This document shows positions 23,560 through 34,444 of a stretch of DNA of 64,000 nt, one piece after another. The DNA is from Calliphora vicina. Lineage: Eukaryota > Arthropoda > Insecta > Diptera > Calliphoridae. The notes beneath the pieces are model-generated. The model saw nothing but the letters and a program-made list of their open reading frames with translations, was not told the DNA's origin and made no database searches. The stretch lies in assembly GCF_958450345.1 (NCBI RefSeq), contig NC_088780.1, positions 101,010,226 to 101,074,225 of the forward strand. Direction: 5' to 3'. The stretch's first letter is position 1. Each line of letters starts with the position of its first letter. Position numbers and translations under genes: made by a program.

Positions 23560-24020
23560 AAAGGCCTATAGATGCTATTATGTATGGAATATAATATCGT
23601 ACAAATATCCTCCGCGGCTATGCTGGGTGAGATTTACAATTTTCCATGACTCTGGAGCATAAATCAGGCTTGTCCGATGGCATGGGTTATGCAGGCTTTG
23701 ATGGCCTTTGAGGTTTGCATAGGGCTGCGACTTAAGAAAAGCGAACAAGAAAAAGCCTAGGAACGTCAAATCGGACGATCTAGGTAGCCACACACAGAAA
23801 ACAGATACGTACAGTAACCGAACCATTTTTAAATTTTGGTAGCAATAACCGTAAATTTCGGACACTAAGACACAATCATTCGATTAGCAGCCGATTGTGC
23901 AGAATGTCCAATTTGGCGTGAGCTGTGTGGCATGTAGCGCCGTCTTATTGAAACCACATGTAGTTGGTAATCATCGAACTTTATTTCTCTCCGTTGACGG
24001 TGATGACCTGGCCAAAGTCA
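23560..24020 (-). pseudogene. DD41D-type transposase relic with C-terminus
   Basis: On the minus strand 23578-23800 encodes the C-terminal part: a WLPRSSDLTFLGFFLFAFLK-like block, where the usual catalytic Asp before FFL is Gly, and the family's terminal signature RGGYLYDIIFHT at 23581-23616. Upstream (23890-24010) broken frames give the region around the second Asp (rc of 'cattgaaaccacatg' and 'ccgttgacggtgatga'). A partial MITE-M (23790-23885) interrupts the two parts. Confidence 0.7.
23790..23885. mobile_element. MITE-M partial copy inside DD41D relic
   Basis: 'cacagaaaacagatacgtacagtaaccgaa' and 'cattcgattagcagccgat' resemble the MITE-M arms, while flanking sequence on each side is transposase relic. 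Hence it is a later insertion into the relic, now decayed. Confidence 0.5.
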
Positions 24021-24590
24021 CACAGTAGGGCAGAATCAAAATGTGTTGGAAATAAATTTGGAACTTCTAAACGGCTGCTCTGATCGGGACAAAATTTGAC
24101 GAGGGCGTAGTCTACAAATGCTCCAGGGGCGGCGCCATGGCGACATGTAAAATATTTAAACACCATTTTTTGGTTCCCATCCGATTTAAAACAATTTTAT
24201 ATTTTTCGAAAGCGATCGGCAACGACTTGAAAAAAAAAATAAAAATTTTGGTCCGATTTTTTAAAAATATAGGGCGTACTTTTTAACCAAATGATTTTTC
24301 CTGTTTTTTTGCATTTATTATAAAAAAATACTTTCTTTTGGAACATATAAAAAATTTTATGCTTTTCTGTAAGGTATATTTACGGAGAACATTTTCGTAT
24401 AAAAAACATGCCCCTACGTACTCTTTAATTTGACCTATTTTTTATAAAAATATATACTTTGGACCACATGTTATAAAATCCTAAAGGTGTGATCAGAACA
24501 ATGTGAAAAAGTGCAATATTTATGAAGGAGGGAATTCTAAAGTAATATATTTTTGAAATTTTCTTGAATTGACATTTTTGACAAAAAATT
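24021..24590 (+). mobile_element. Family F element, partial
   Basis: Starts CACAGTAGGGCAGAATCAAA, matching CACAGTGGGGCAGAATCAAA at 58261. It shares 'aaacggctg.tc.gatcggga.aaaattt', 'ggggcggcgccatgg' and 'gacatgtaaaat.ttaaacac' with that copy. The right half is diverged and the opposite terminus is not found. Non-coding; likely an inverted-repeat DNA element. Confidence 0.65.
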
Positions 24591-24604
24591 AACTTATCCA
24601 AACA

Positions 24605-25365
24605 AAACAGGTAAGAGAGCGGATGTGCCGAATCTTATATACGCTTCACCAAATTATACTTCAAAACAAAAATTTTAAATATTTTTAGGTAAACAAAATT
24701 AATTTTTTTGCAGTTTTTTTCATTTTTTAGAAAAAATTTTTTTCGAAACTTTTGGTGAACAAAAAATGGTTTTATATACGTCATTACAAAGGTCTTTGAA
24801 ATATCTATCATTTTATCTATATTAATGACTTAGTAATCCAGATATAGGTCAAAAATCGAGGTTGTTCTGATTTTTTCCTCATATCTCAGCCTTTTGTGGA
24901 CCGATTTTGCTGATTTTAAATAGCAAACTTCTCGAAAGTATGTCTGACAGAATTATTGAAGATTTGGATCCCGAAGATATCTGGGGTCTTCAGAAAATTG
25001 ATTTCAACAGATGGACAGACAGACAGACTGATGGACATGGCTTAATCGACTCCGCCATTTATAAGGATCCAGAATATACACACAGTTACTAAAGGCTTTT
25101 TTTAAAAAATCTATATATTTAAAAATACATTGCCGGACTCATTCATTCACTCACTCATCAGTCATGAGTGAGGGAGTGAATTAATGAGTCAGGCCTTGTA
25201 TTTTTATATATATAGATTTTTAAAAAAAGCCCAAAAAGTCAATCATATTTTAGTAACTGTGTGTATATACTTTATAAGGTCGGAAATAAAAAATGTAGAA
25301 ATTACAAGCGGAATGACAAACTTATAAATACCCTTCTCACGAAGGTGAAGAGTATAAAAATAGTT
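24605..25365 (+). mobile_element. DINE-like family A repeat with nested MITE
   Basis: Family A from 'gtaagagagcggatgtgccgaatc' to the degraded hairpin 'tacccttctcacgaaggtgaagagtata'. The block 'ggatccagaatata' (to 25078) continues at 25264 as 'tatatactttataaggtcgg', so the MITE at 25079-25263 inserted into a finished family A copy. The short core is 'gatggacagacagacagactgatgg'. Confidence 0.8.
25079..25263. mobile_element. Tc1-like palindromic MITE, TA target
   Basis: Termini CACACAGTTACTAAA and its complement, flanked by TA (25077-25078, 25264-25265). The interior is a near-perfect palindrome: 'ggctttttttaaaaaatctatatat' on the left pairs with the right side, around a 'cactcactcatcagtcatgagtgag' centre. 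Length 185 bp. The family A sequence on either side joins cleanly when the insert and one TA are removed. Confidence 0.85.
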
Positions 25366-25439
25366 CGGAATAAATGTGAATCAAATTGTTCCTAATATTT
25401 TCAATCCTATTAAATTTTTTATACAAATTTTAATAATAT

Positions 25440-25858
25440 ATGTATGTATAATAAAATCTTTATTTATTAACAAATGAAATTTTCAACGTTTTTTAAATTT
25501 TTATTTCTAAATAACAAAGTGTAAAACATCTTGTCAAAAGGTCGAAGGTAATCCCAAAATTTCTAAACATTAGAGCAAAAATCATAAAAATTATATTTTT
25601 TTAAATTTATTTTAAATAGGGAACACATCAAGGTTTCCAAGGCTGCTTTCTGTTTTCTGATCCCAGCTTTAAGATTTAAGAACATGTGGCTCAAACTTGA
25701 AATTTTTATTAATAATAGGTCGAAAAATAGGACTTGCTTATTACACAGAAATTTTTTTCCGTTAAGATACCTTACAGAAAAACATAACATTGTTATATGT
25801 TCATAAAGAAATTTTTTTAAAATGAAAAAAGAGTTAAGCCACCTTTTCGCACAAAAAA
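25440..25858 (-). repeat. Family F fragment, reverse
   Basis: Matches 58600-58960 of the longer family F copy in reverse: 'cttgtcaaaaggtcgaaggtaatccca', 'acacatcaaggtttccaaggctgctttc', 'tctgatcccagctttaagat', 'agttaagcca'. The minus-strand frame at 25563-25790 lies inside it and is not a gene. Confidence 0.65.
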
Positions 25859-25862
25859 TCTA

Positions 25863-26065
25863 CACACAGCCTCAAAAGTGAGTAAACACCCGAGAATTTT
25901 TTGATTTTTTTAAGGATCATGAAAATTATTATAGTCCGACCTAAATACTTTTTTTCACAACCGAATCTATTATTCAACTCAATCTCCAACAAACCTTAGG
26001 ATTTTCATTATCTTAAAAAAAAAATCAAATAATGTTTGGTGTATACTCACTTTTGAGGCTCACTA
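25863..26065. mobile_element. MITE-E copy 1 (Tc1-like, TA target)
   Basis: The left end is CACACAGCCTCAAAAGTGAG after TA at 25861-25862. The right end carries ACTCACTTTTGAGGCT and then decays (CACTATA). The internal blocks 'aattttttgatttttttaagga.catgaaaat' and 'aggattttcattatctt' are shared with MITE-E copies at 28910 and 55719. Confidence 0.8.
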
Positions 26066-26340
26066 TATTTCCCAAAAATTTTGATTCTGTCCCACTGTTC
26101 GTCATTCTGATACCAAACAGTGACTTCTAATGGGCGTTGGATCTCATGTTGATTGGTATAATCCCAAATTCGACAATTTTGTTTGTTGACGTACCCATTC
26201 ATCCGGAAATGGGAATTATCATTTGCACGTGTTGTTCAAAACTATGTCCATGCATGGTGATTTTGCAAAAGAAAATCAATATAGTACAGCCAATTCGACA
26301 GATATAGCTTCAATAATATGGTCATTATTATCTGTTAATG
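26066..26340 (-). pseudogene. DD41D-type transposase relic, central part
   Basis: The minus strand reads 'FRMNGYVNKQNCRIWDYTNQHEIQ' (cited over 26135-26210 by its key words) then 'RPLEVTVWYQNDEQWD', corresponding to the transposase segment that follows the first catalytic Asp. The proximal flank 'gccaattcgacagatatagcttcaataatatgg' recurs in sister relics. MITE-E copy 1 abuts its downstream side. Confidence 0.65.
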
Positions 26341-26344
26341 AAGG

Positions 26345-28650
26345 TGGATCCGTAAGAAATGGTAAGCAAAAATTTTAAAAAAATATAAGTTCGTATTTGA
26401 AAATCTGAATTTGTAATGCTATGAATAAAAAAACCATGGAACAAAATGGCAATGCTGCTTTAAGAAATATTTAGAAAATTTAATAAGCTTTATAATGCAT
26501 GTAATTAGGTTCAAATCCGTTAAGAACTGATTGAGTTAGAGGCAAATTACTAATGCAAGATTTTTTTAATTTTTTTGGAAAAAACTCATTTTGCCTTAAA
26601 AACGATTTGAGAGACCACTTCCCTGAGATGGTCTAATGCACACCCAATACAAAACCACTGACAGTATATCGGCACCAGTATTTGTATAACCACCATCAAA
26701 AAAAAAAAACCAACATTTGTCCGTAATGAAGTTTTATATGTACCTAAATCTTTCTACCAACTTTTGTGAGGATCGGGCCATAATTGACACTACCCCATAT
26801 TGTCACATATTGATAGTGGGTATACAAGATGCGCCACAGCCGAATATAACACTCTTATTTGTTTTTCTTTATTTGTTGACCTGTGTAATTTCTAAAATTC
26901 AATATTTCACCCAGCCCACAGTGCTCGTTGAGATCTTTTGTAAGTTTTCAATATTATTTTTTTATATTTTCATATATAATTGGCAAACAGTACGTGTTGT
27001 TGCAACATAATTTTATTTGCTGTTGTTTTATCTTTTTGGCAAAATGTTATTGCCATAATGGTGGCAAGTTTTGTCTGTAATTTTTGTTGTTATTTTTTTT
27101 TTCGTCTTCATTTTTATTTTGATTGTCTCCCTCTTCTTTTATGTTACATGGCATTTTCATACAGATTTTGCATAAATTACAATTTACTAGTCATCTGCCT
27201 GTCAACACTGACATAAACTAAACTGGTTTCTCTCAGCCACACACATACGATACAAAGCTAGCAGCAGCAGCTAGAAAAAAGTGAAAATACAAAATATTGA
27301 GACACAGAATAAACCATTATAAATGGGAAGGAAAAGGAAATAATAATAATGTTGGTCTGCCACAAAACACTCACACATACACTCATCCACCCAGAGAAAG
27401 TAAACAAATTTGTTTGTTGCAAAACAGGCGAAATTGTGAAAAGTGAAAATTAATGTTTTTTTTTTTTTGGGAAAAATGTTGGTTAAATCAAGTTTGTGTC
27501 TTACATCTTTTGTTTTTTTCTGCAGAGATTTTAGTAAAACTGAGGTAACATTGTTGCTGTCGAAATTAAATCTGTTTATTTTTTATTTAATTTAAAAAAA
27601 ATACTTGAACTGTAATTGTTTGGTGGTTGACTCCATAATTATCATTTGATTTAGTCAAGTGTGAGTGTCGTGAGCGTGTGTTTGTGTGTGTATGTGTAGG
27701 GTTGCATCCATCTGACAGAATTAATGAAAATTATTATTGTCATTATTATTGATGTTGTTGTCGTTTCGTTAAAATTGTTTTTAGTAGTGATCATCATGTT
27801 GTTGTTGGCTGCTCATACCATCCTCATGCTTAATTGCTGCTGCTTCAACTGCTTCGTAGATTTAATTTTTTTTGTAAAGTTTCACGTTTAAATTTATTGC
27901 CATAAATCATAGTTTCGCCAAGAAGTCTTTTAAGTTTGTTTTTGTTTTTATAAATTTATTATTTTATTGCATTTGTTTTATTATTATTTTTTTTTTGTTT
28001 GCAACTTGTCATTTTATATCAGCAGAACTAATGATGTTTTGCAGTAAACTTGACTTGTCTCGAAATAGTAAAAATATTACAGATTCCGAAGGTTAAAGTT
28101 GTTTGAAGAATTAATCATTAAAATGAAAGGAACTTATTTTACTATAAATTAAACCTTCTAAGAGTTTAAATACAGTGGAAATTAATCATGAACTAAATAA
28201 CGTCAATATTAGAGAATGTTGAGAGTGATTAAATTGAATGTTAACATACAACTGGCAATTGACAGTCAAAGTAAGGATTAATTGGATTTCGTGTATCTGC
28301 AAAATGTTTAGCTCATTAAGACTGCCAAATAGTGTCAATCAGGTAGCAGATTTTATATTATAAAGAATGTTCTTAGGAAAAGTTAATTACGTAGCTATTT
28401 TGAAACATTTTCCAAATCTGATAGATGTTTTCTGTATGTTTGCCGTATTAATTGTTGACATATACTACGTAATTTGGGAAAAATACCATTTTTAAGGGTT
28501 ACTTTCGAAATCACTAGAAAATTTTAAATTTGGATCGAGATCTCTCAAATCTGCTATGAGTCTAAACGCTAAAGGTTCTTTCGTGGTAAGGACTATTCGC
28601 ATACAGCAGACCTTTCATAGATTTTTAATTATCCACACAATTATCATTAA
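26345..28650. other. Host-like spacer, no coding exon confirmed
   Basis: 26700-27220 is T-rich with low-complexity hydrophobic frames. 27240-28060 contains AGCAGCAGCAG, GTGTGTGT and TTATTATTG runs typical of fly introns. A very good acceptor (TTTTTTTCTGCAG, ending 27525) is followed by a poor donor at 27545, too weak to call. No transposon termini recognised. Confidence 0.35.
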
Positions 28651-28654
28651 TATA

Positions 28655-28710
28655 CAGAGTAAATAGATTCGTTATCACAACCGAATTTGTCGCCTATCGA
28701 AGTGAGTTCC
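28655..28710. mobile_element. MITE-M single arm
   Basis: 'acagagtaaatagattcgttatcacaaccgaatttgtcgcctatcga' matches the left arm of the complete MITE-M at 23286. The second arm was not found, so this is a half element. Confidence 0.6.
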
Positions 28711-28909
28711 AATCCTGCAGTTCATTGAACTAGTTCCGCCACGTCGAATTAGTCAGACACTGAGAATTACTATTAGGGAATTTTCAACCCACTCGCAACG
28801 TTATTGACTGGTGAATTTAACATGGGGATTGGCACACTCTCCATAACACTTCACTATTAAATTCAATAGTACTAATTCTACTGTATTTAATTAAAAAAAA
28901 ATAAATTTA

Positions 28910-29142
28910 CACACAGCCTCATAAGTTAGTAAATACCAGTTAATTTTTTGATTTTTTTAAGATCATGAAAATTATTATAGTCCGACTTAAATCTCTTTTT
29001 TTTAGAACCGAATCTATTATTCAGCCGAATCTTCAACAAAACGAAACTTTTAAATTTTAATCGATGGATAGATTTTAGGATTTTCATTATCTTAAAAAAA
29101 ATCAAATAATTTTTGGAGTATACTCACTTTTGCGGCTGACTG
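28910..29142. mobile_element. MITE-E copy 2 (Tc1-like, TA target)
   Basis: TA (28908-28909), CACACAGCCTCATAAGTTAG at the left, ACTCACTTTTGCGGCTGACTG at the right, TA (29143-29144). Internal blocks equal copy 1, with an extra 'ttttaatcgatggatagatttt' segment shared in part with copy 3. Terminal repeats are imperfect, so it is older than copy 3. Confidence 0.8.
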
Positions 29143-29144
29143 TA

Positions 29145-29865
29145 TCAGAGAGCGGGTTTGAACACATAAACTCCAGATTTTTAGTCAAGCCACAGAGCTC
29201 GTATTTGTACTGCTCTCTATTAGCTATTAAGAATTGCATGTCAGTCTACTCTCGATTTTTGCATTTTCTGCTTCATCAGTGAGATCGAAAACACAAACGG
29301 CCACATTCAGCATTACATGTGGTCATCGTAGGATTTTATTTTTCTCAAATTTATTTTCAAAAACTTTACACGAATATCAAACTATTATTTATTACTGAAT
29401 ATGCTAGCGAAATTTAGTGCAAATTATAACCATTTAACTACCACTTTAGCAGCCATAGCGAATTGTATAAATAGTAACATAGCTAGTAAAGTTTCCAATT
29501 GGCACTTTTCAAACTGCTGGGAACTACTATCTTATGAATCAAGTGTAATTTCAAATTATTTCGTTGATGAACATGGAATAATTTGGTAAAAGAAACTGAT
29601 TTAAAAATCAATTTTGCTAGAAACACTGAAACTATCAATAGAAGCAACTGATATAAACCTATAATTCGGTTCTTCAAATTCATTAAACATTAAAATATTG
29701 TCATATTACTCGGTATTTATAAACATATACACTTTTTCCAGAAATTCTCCCATTAAAGATTTTATATTTTCTTCCGTTACCTTTTGGACTTAGCTTAAAA
29801 TCGAACATATCCTGAGATGCCTTTCCTGTGCTATTTAATACTTTTTCCACATGGCGAAGTTCTGG
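29145..29865. other. AT-rich interval before the hAT MITE
   Basis: No repeat family recognised. Short frames (29401-29589, 29483-29683) overlap on opposite strands and have no known domain. Confidence 0.3.
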
Positions 29866-29873
29866 GTAGTTGT

Positions 29874-30356
29874 TAGAGTATCCAAAACCGGTCAACAGGT
29901 TTTTTTCATCTTTGTAAACACCACCGGTTTCGGTTTTTTTAACTTTTCGTTTTTTTGACAAACCGGTTTTTGTAAGTTGGTTAACCGGTTTGAATGAAAT
30001 ATATTTTCTAAAGCTCATTTAAACATATTTATGAAAAACTTTGATACCATTTTTCAAAATATTGATTTACTTTATAGAAAATTATAGCATTTGAAAATAT
30101 TTCGTAAAAGATATAAAATAATTGCATAAAGATAGAGTCTTAAGATTTAGTACACAATTCTTAACATATTTCCTATTAGCGTCCACAAATAAAAATAAAT
30201 TTAAGGAGATCTTTTTCATATTAAATAAAAATTTAATGCAAACCGGTTTTTTGGAAGACAAAACCCGAAACCGTTAAACCGGTTTTTTCAAAAACACACC
30301 TTTTCGGTTAAACCGGAAACCGGTTTTTGAAATTTGTCGGTTTTTTGGACACTTTA
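29874..30356. mobile_element. hAT MITE with perfect 8-bp target duplication
   Basis: Terminal repeats TAGAGTATCCAAAA (29874) and TAAAGTGTCCAAAA (reverse, from 30356) are flanked by GTAGTTGT on both sides (29866-29873 and 30357-30364). An 8-bp duplication and TA-start termini are hAT hallmarks. The 483-bp interior is AT-rich with ACCGGTTT/AAACCGGTT blocks in both arms and no transposase. The minus-strand frame 29701-30018 straddles its edge and is spurious. Confidence 0.92.
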
Positions 30357-30364
30357 GTAGTTGT

Positions 30365-30790
30365 ACAAAATTGACATTATTATTTGAAACCTTTCAAGTG
30401 GCTTTTTTTCACAGTGGTATGAACCAATCTGGCAAGAAATATGAAGGCTCTCTGTGCTGCTTTAAGAAAGGTAAAATCCGTTTTTGATGTCACAAATGAT
30501 TGGATTCTATTGCCACAACAGCAAATGGCTTGCCACACAAGAAACTTTACGGGGAATTTTGTCTGCTTTACTGTCCGGTATTATTCTTGAACATTACATT
30601 AGCCACATAAAAATATTGACTCGGAAGATGTGAAAAGTTTTTTTTTATAAAATTTTACATCCATTTTTCGCTCATTCTTTTGAATGTTATTTAATGCATG
30701 GCGATCTGGAACTTTCTGAACTTTATACGACTTCAACCCAGAAGTGTTCGGTGCTCTCTGAAAGAGTTATTCGACTATTTTTGCCTTACC
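30365..30790. other. Unclassified interval between hAT MITE and family B
   Basis: Less AT-rich than average, with partly open plus-strand frames (for example around 30440-30800), but no protein family recognised. It may be decayed transposon coding sequence. Confidence 0.3.
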
Positions 30791-30792
30791 AA

Positions 30793-30811
30793 TATCTGTT
30801 AGACCTTTTTT
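30793..30811. repeat. 19-bp direct repeat, left of family B
   Basis: TATCTGTTAGACCTTTTTT is repeated exactly at 31559-31577 on the far side of the family B copy. It looks like a long target duplication, which classical Helitrons do not make. Confidence 0.8.
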
Positions 30812-31558
30812 ATACTCTGCACCACCATAGTGGGGAGGGTATTATGCGTTTGTGCAGATGTTTATAACGCCCAAAAATATTAGTCTAACACCCACCTTAA
30901 AGTATACCGATCGACTTAGAATCATTTTCTGAGTCGATTAAACGATGTCCGTCCGTCCGTCCGCCTGGTCGGCTGGCTGGCTGTCCATGTAAACCTTGTG
31001 CGCAGAGTATAGGAAGCAATTTTGAAGATATTTCGATCAAATTTGGTACATGTTATTTTTTTGGCCCAAGGACCAAGCCTATTGATACTGGCTGAAATCG
31101 GTCCATTATTTCACCTAGCCCCCATACAAATGTCCTTCCGAAATTGGACTTTATCGGTCATAAATGTTTAATTTATAAATGTATATCCACAAATTGCGCT
31201 CCAAATAAGTTTTATATATACAAAATTCATGTCACCAAATTCTGTTACGATCGGTCCATAATTAGTCATAGCTCCCATATAGACCCGCTTCCGAAAATTA
31301 CTTTAACGTGCATAAATCGCATAAAAATGTTGGTATACTCACAACATAGTAAACTTTCATATAGACACAAATCACACGACCTAATTTCATGGTGATCGGT
31401 CCATAATTGGTCATAGCTCCCATATAAGGCCCATTTCCGAAAATCACTCAAAAATACAAATTATTGAAATTTTAAAAGAAAAATGTTTTTACTCTTTTAC
31501 TTAGGGTAGGGTATTATATGGTCGGGCTTGACCGACCATACTTTCTTACTTGTTTTCC
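30812..31558 (-). mobile_element. DINE-like family B repeat, near-complete copy
   Basis: On the minus strand it runs from AAAACAAGTAAGAAAGTATGG and the palindrome 'ggtcgggcttgaccgacc' to the 3' hairpin region CCCTCCCCACTATGGTGGTG. Between are repeated 'gatcggtccataattagtcatagctcccatatag' blocks, 'ccaaggaccaagcc', and a 'ccgtccgtccgcctgg' core. A 'ATACCCTAC' motif near the 5' end mirrors 'GTAGGGTAT' near the 3' end, as in family A. A 19-bp direct repeat flanks it (30793-30811 and 31559-31577). Confidence 0.75.
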
Positions 31559-31577
31559 TATCTGTTAGACCTTTTTT
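31559..31577. repeat. 19-bp direct repeat, right of family B
   Basis: Exact partner of 30793-30811; the bases outside the repeats differ. Confidence 0.8.
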
Positions 31578-33735
31578 TTCATACAATATTCAAGTCTTTT
31601 AAAATAGTGTGACGATGAACCTAAAAATATTATGCTATTTTTTTGTATTGATTTTTCTTGAAATTTTTTTACCGAAATAACAGTTGAAAATTAAAATTTT
31701 AGAAAAGAAAATATCTGACATATTTTTAAAAGCTAATATGATTAAAAGACAATAATTTGTTGGGCCAAGAATAAGTTTTTTCTGGCTCATTCTTTAAGAA
31801 GAATTTACTTGACATCAATTTCCAATTGTAGAATTCTTTCCTGTTGACAAGCGTGGATAGGCCACAATTGCTGGTTTGTTTAAAAAACTTTAATTTCCGT
31901 ACCAATGCCGCTCATTTATATATTTCTGCTATCTTCCTTAGATTTTGTTCGCCTAAACAAATAACCGAATTGTAAACTTCACGGACGAAGTAATATACAC
32001 ACATTTATACATTTGCAGATATATTTTCGATTTGAGGACATGAGTCCTATCTTGACAGACCAATTTGGATTAATTTGTTTAACTTTTGTCTTTTCGTTTT
32101 ATAAAATGAGGCCCTTGATAAAATAACGAATTGGTTACATCTGTGGATTGTGAGATATATAGCTTACTGACTAAAGCAAGGCTGACATTAATGGAATAGC
32201 TGGTAGCTTTTTTACATCTAGATGCCTTGAAATGAGAGTTGATAAATTAGCCAGATTATGTCCGATAATGCAATGGACCCAATCCCTGGCAGTGCTCTTG
32301 CAAATTGTTATGGAAATCTGTTTTTTCGTGTGGCCCCATGTTAGCAAGATCATTTATAGGATTTCATGGCAGCAGATATAGCAACTGGTATCTATTATTA
32401 CAGGAAACTGCACAGCGGGTCCGAATCATATTATTTTCGAAATAAATATGTACATTTTCTTCTGGCTGACATGCAATTTTACATAGACAAAGCATTTTAG
32501 GGTCTTGCGAATTTTTTGTGACATATAATTTAAAGATTGGGGTAAATATTCAAATATTGGACAAAGCTTCTTTATATTTTTTAAACGGATCATAACAGGG
32601 ATAGCTTTAAAATAGATATCATGGAAAACATACTAATACAGGTTTCCCTAACCCCTTTAAATTTTTTTTTATCGAAATTTTTAATTTGGGCCAAAACTAA
32701 TTTCAAATCGATATTTTGTAGGGATCCAAAAATATTTGATTCTGCCACATTCTGATTTATAAGTAAATAATAACCTTCAAACAAAACTTGCAATGTATAA
32801 TGCTGGTTCATGTAAGAATCTCGCAAAAAGTGATATAATGGTAAGTTCTCTGTCATTATATTGGTTCTATTTAGTTAAATTGTGCATTAACACCAAAACC
32901 CCTATTAAATGCGATGACCACTCTATTAACATTGACTTGAAATATCAAGCATTTCCTCAGAAACATCAACAGGAAAACTACACGTAATAATAAAGAAAAA
33001 AAACATCACTGACATTTCAATTTCGTTAAAATTTCTTTCAACAAACATGCCAGCATGTAGATCACTTCTGTTTTAAAGAAAACATTTCTTAATTGCTTTT
33101 AATGTCAAATGATAAATCTAACTATATTTGTATAACTACACAGCGTATATGTAAAGGGTGTTGCAATATTCAAACAAGATTTAAATTAGACGGCATTTGC
33201 TTAATAAACCAAACAAAACAAGTCTGTCAGCTGTTCGGGTTAGTAAATATGAAGAATTTTACTTGAGATCAATAAAAAACTAACACAATATTTAAAAAAT
33301 AGTGAACATTTGGCGACAACAGTTTTAATCCTTTAATGCATATTGTTGCCAATTGTCTACATTCCAGTTCCACTTAATTTTAGATGAATATAAGCTTGAT
33401 ACTAATTCAGATTCTAATTCAGAAAAATCAAATGGAGTACGAAAAGTTTCAGCTAACGAAATTCTAAATCAAATTAAAGCTAAATGAAATATAACAAATA
33501 AAAATCAACTAAATATTTGATACTTTATAGAAAAAAAGTAAAAATCATGCATTTTAGGGTTAAATTTCTAACAAAATTATACTAAGCTCATTTTCGTTTT
33601 GATGGATTATTAATCGGCAAAATTGTGAAAAAGCAAATGCATGCACAGCGTGTTACTATTTTTGCCGGAGTTAGGGCTGTTGGTGCATTGAAGAAATTTA
33701 TACAAAATGGTAATTGAAATTTTTGATAAAACACA
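31578..33735. other. AT-rich spacer, no gene seen
   Basis: Isolated short frames (32171-32353 minus, 32590-32856 minus, 32793-32987 plus) are without recognisable domains. No terminal inverted repeats or microsatellites of note. Confidence 0.35.
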
Positions 33736-33739
33736 GTGT

Positions 33740-34395
33740 GTGTGAGATATCATAGGGAAGACCTTTCGATAATATTATATATGGAATATAACATCGTGCA
33801 AATGTCTGCCAAAGCTTCACTGGATGTCGTTCATCCGACATGTCCAACTTGAGGCTGAATTTGACCTATGACATGTGGTATGTTCGGTTTGCGGGCTGCT
33901 GCAGTTTCTGGCTTATTCGTATATCCCATAGACTTATGAAAATGTTACAAGAAAAAGTCTAACGGTATCAAATCTTACGCTCTCGATGGCCAGTTCACAT
34001 CACCTACACGTGAGATGACCATGCCCTCAAATCGATCGTGCAAAATGTTCAAAGTGACATGAGCTGTGTGGCACTTAGCACAGTCCAGTTGAAACCACAA
34101 GTCGTTGGTAGCCATATCATCCAATTCAGGCTACAAGAAGTTGGTAACTATCAACATATAGCGCTCGCCGTTAACGGTGATCTACATTCTCAAAGAAATA
34201 TGAAGCAATGACGCAGCCAGTACAAAATTCACACATTTCCGGGGTGCATCGGATTCATAAATTTTGTTTGTCGACGTACCCATTCATCAGAAATGAACTG
34301 AATAAATAACGGCCAATTCGAAGAATGTAGCTTCAACAATATGGCCGCTATCCACTCTCCAATAGGAAGTCTCTTTTGGAAAACCCTTCACAGCC
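33740..34395 (-). pseudogene. DD41D-type transposase relic, most of the gene
   Basis: In reverse it covers the region from the N-terminal side ('gttgaagctacattcttcgaattgg' at 34320-34350), through 'MNGYVDKQN' (about 34265-34295), the VNGER-like strand ('cgctcgccgttaacgg' at 34163-34178), the WFQ/TGLC core around 34085-34110, to the C-terminal end near 33760-33800. All frames are broken by stops and indels. Orientation equals the relics at 1045, 23560 and 26066. Confidence 0.65.
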
Positions 34396-34444
34396 CTAAT
34401 CTGTGTACTTTATGATCCAATAAAAACATAAAAATCTGAAGAAA

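Noticed and set aside
27513..27550. Second micro-exon of 19 nt after a strong acceptor
   Set aside because: The donor (GAG|GTAACA) is weak, length is not a multiple of three and nothing else supports it.
29701..30018. 105-residue minus-strand gene
   Set aside because: It crosses the boundary of a hAT MITE with a defined target duplication; no domain.
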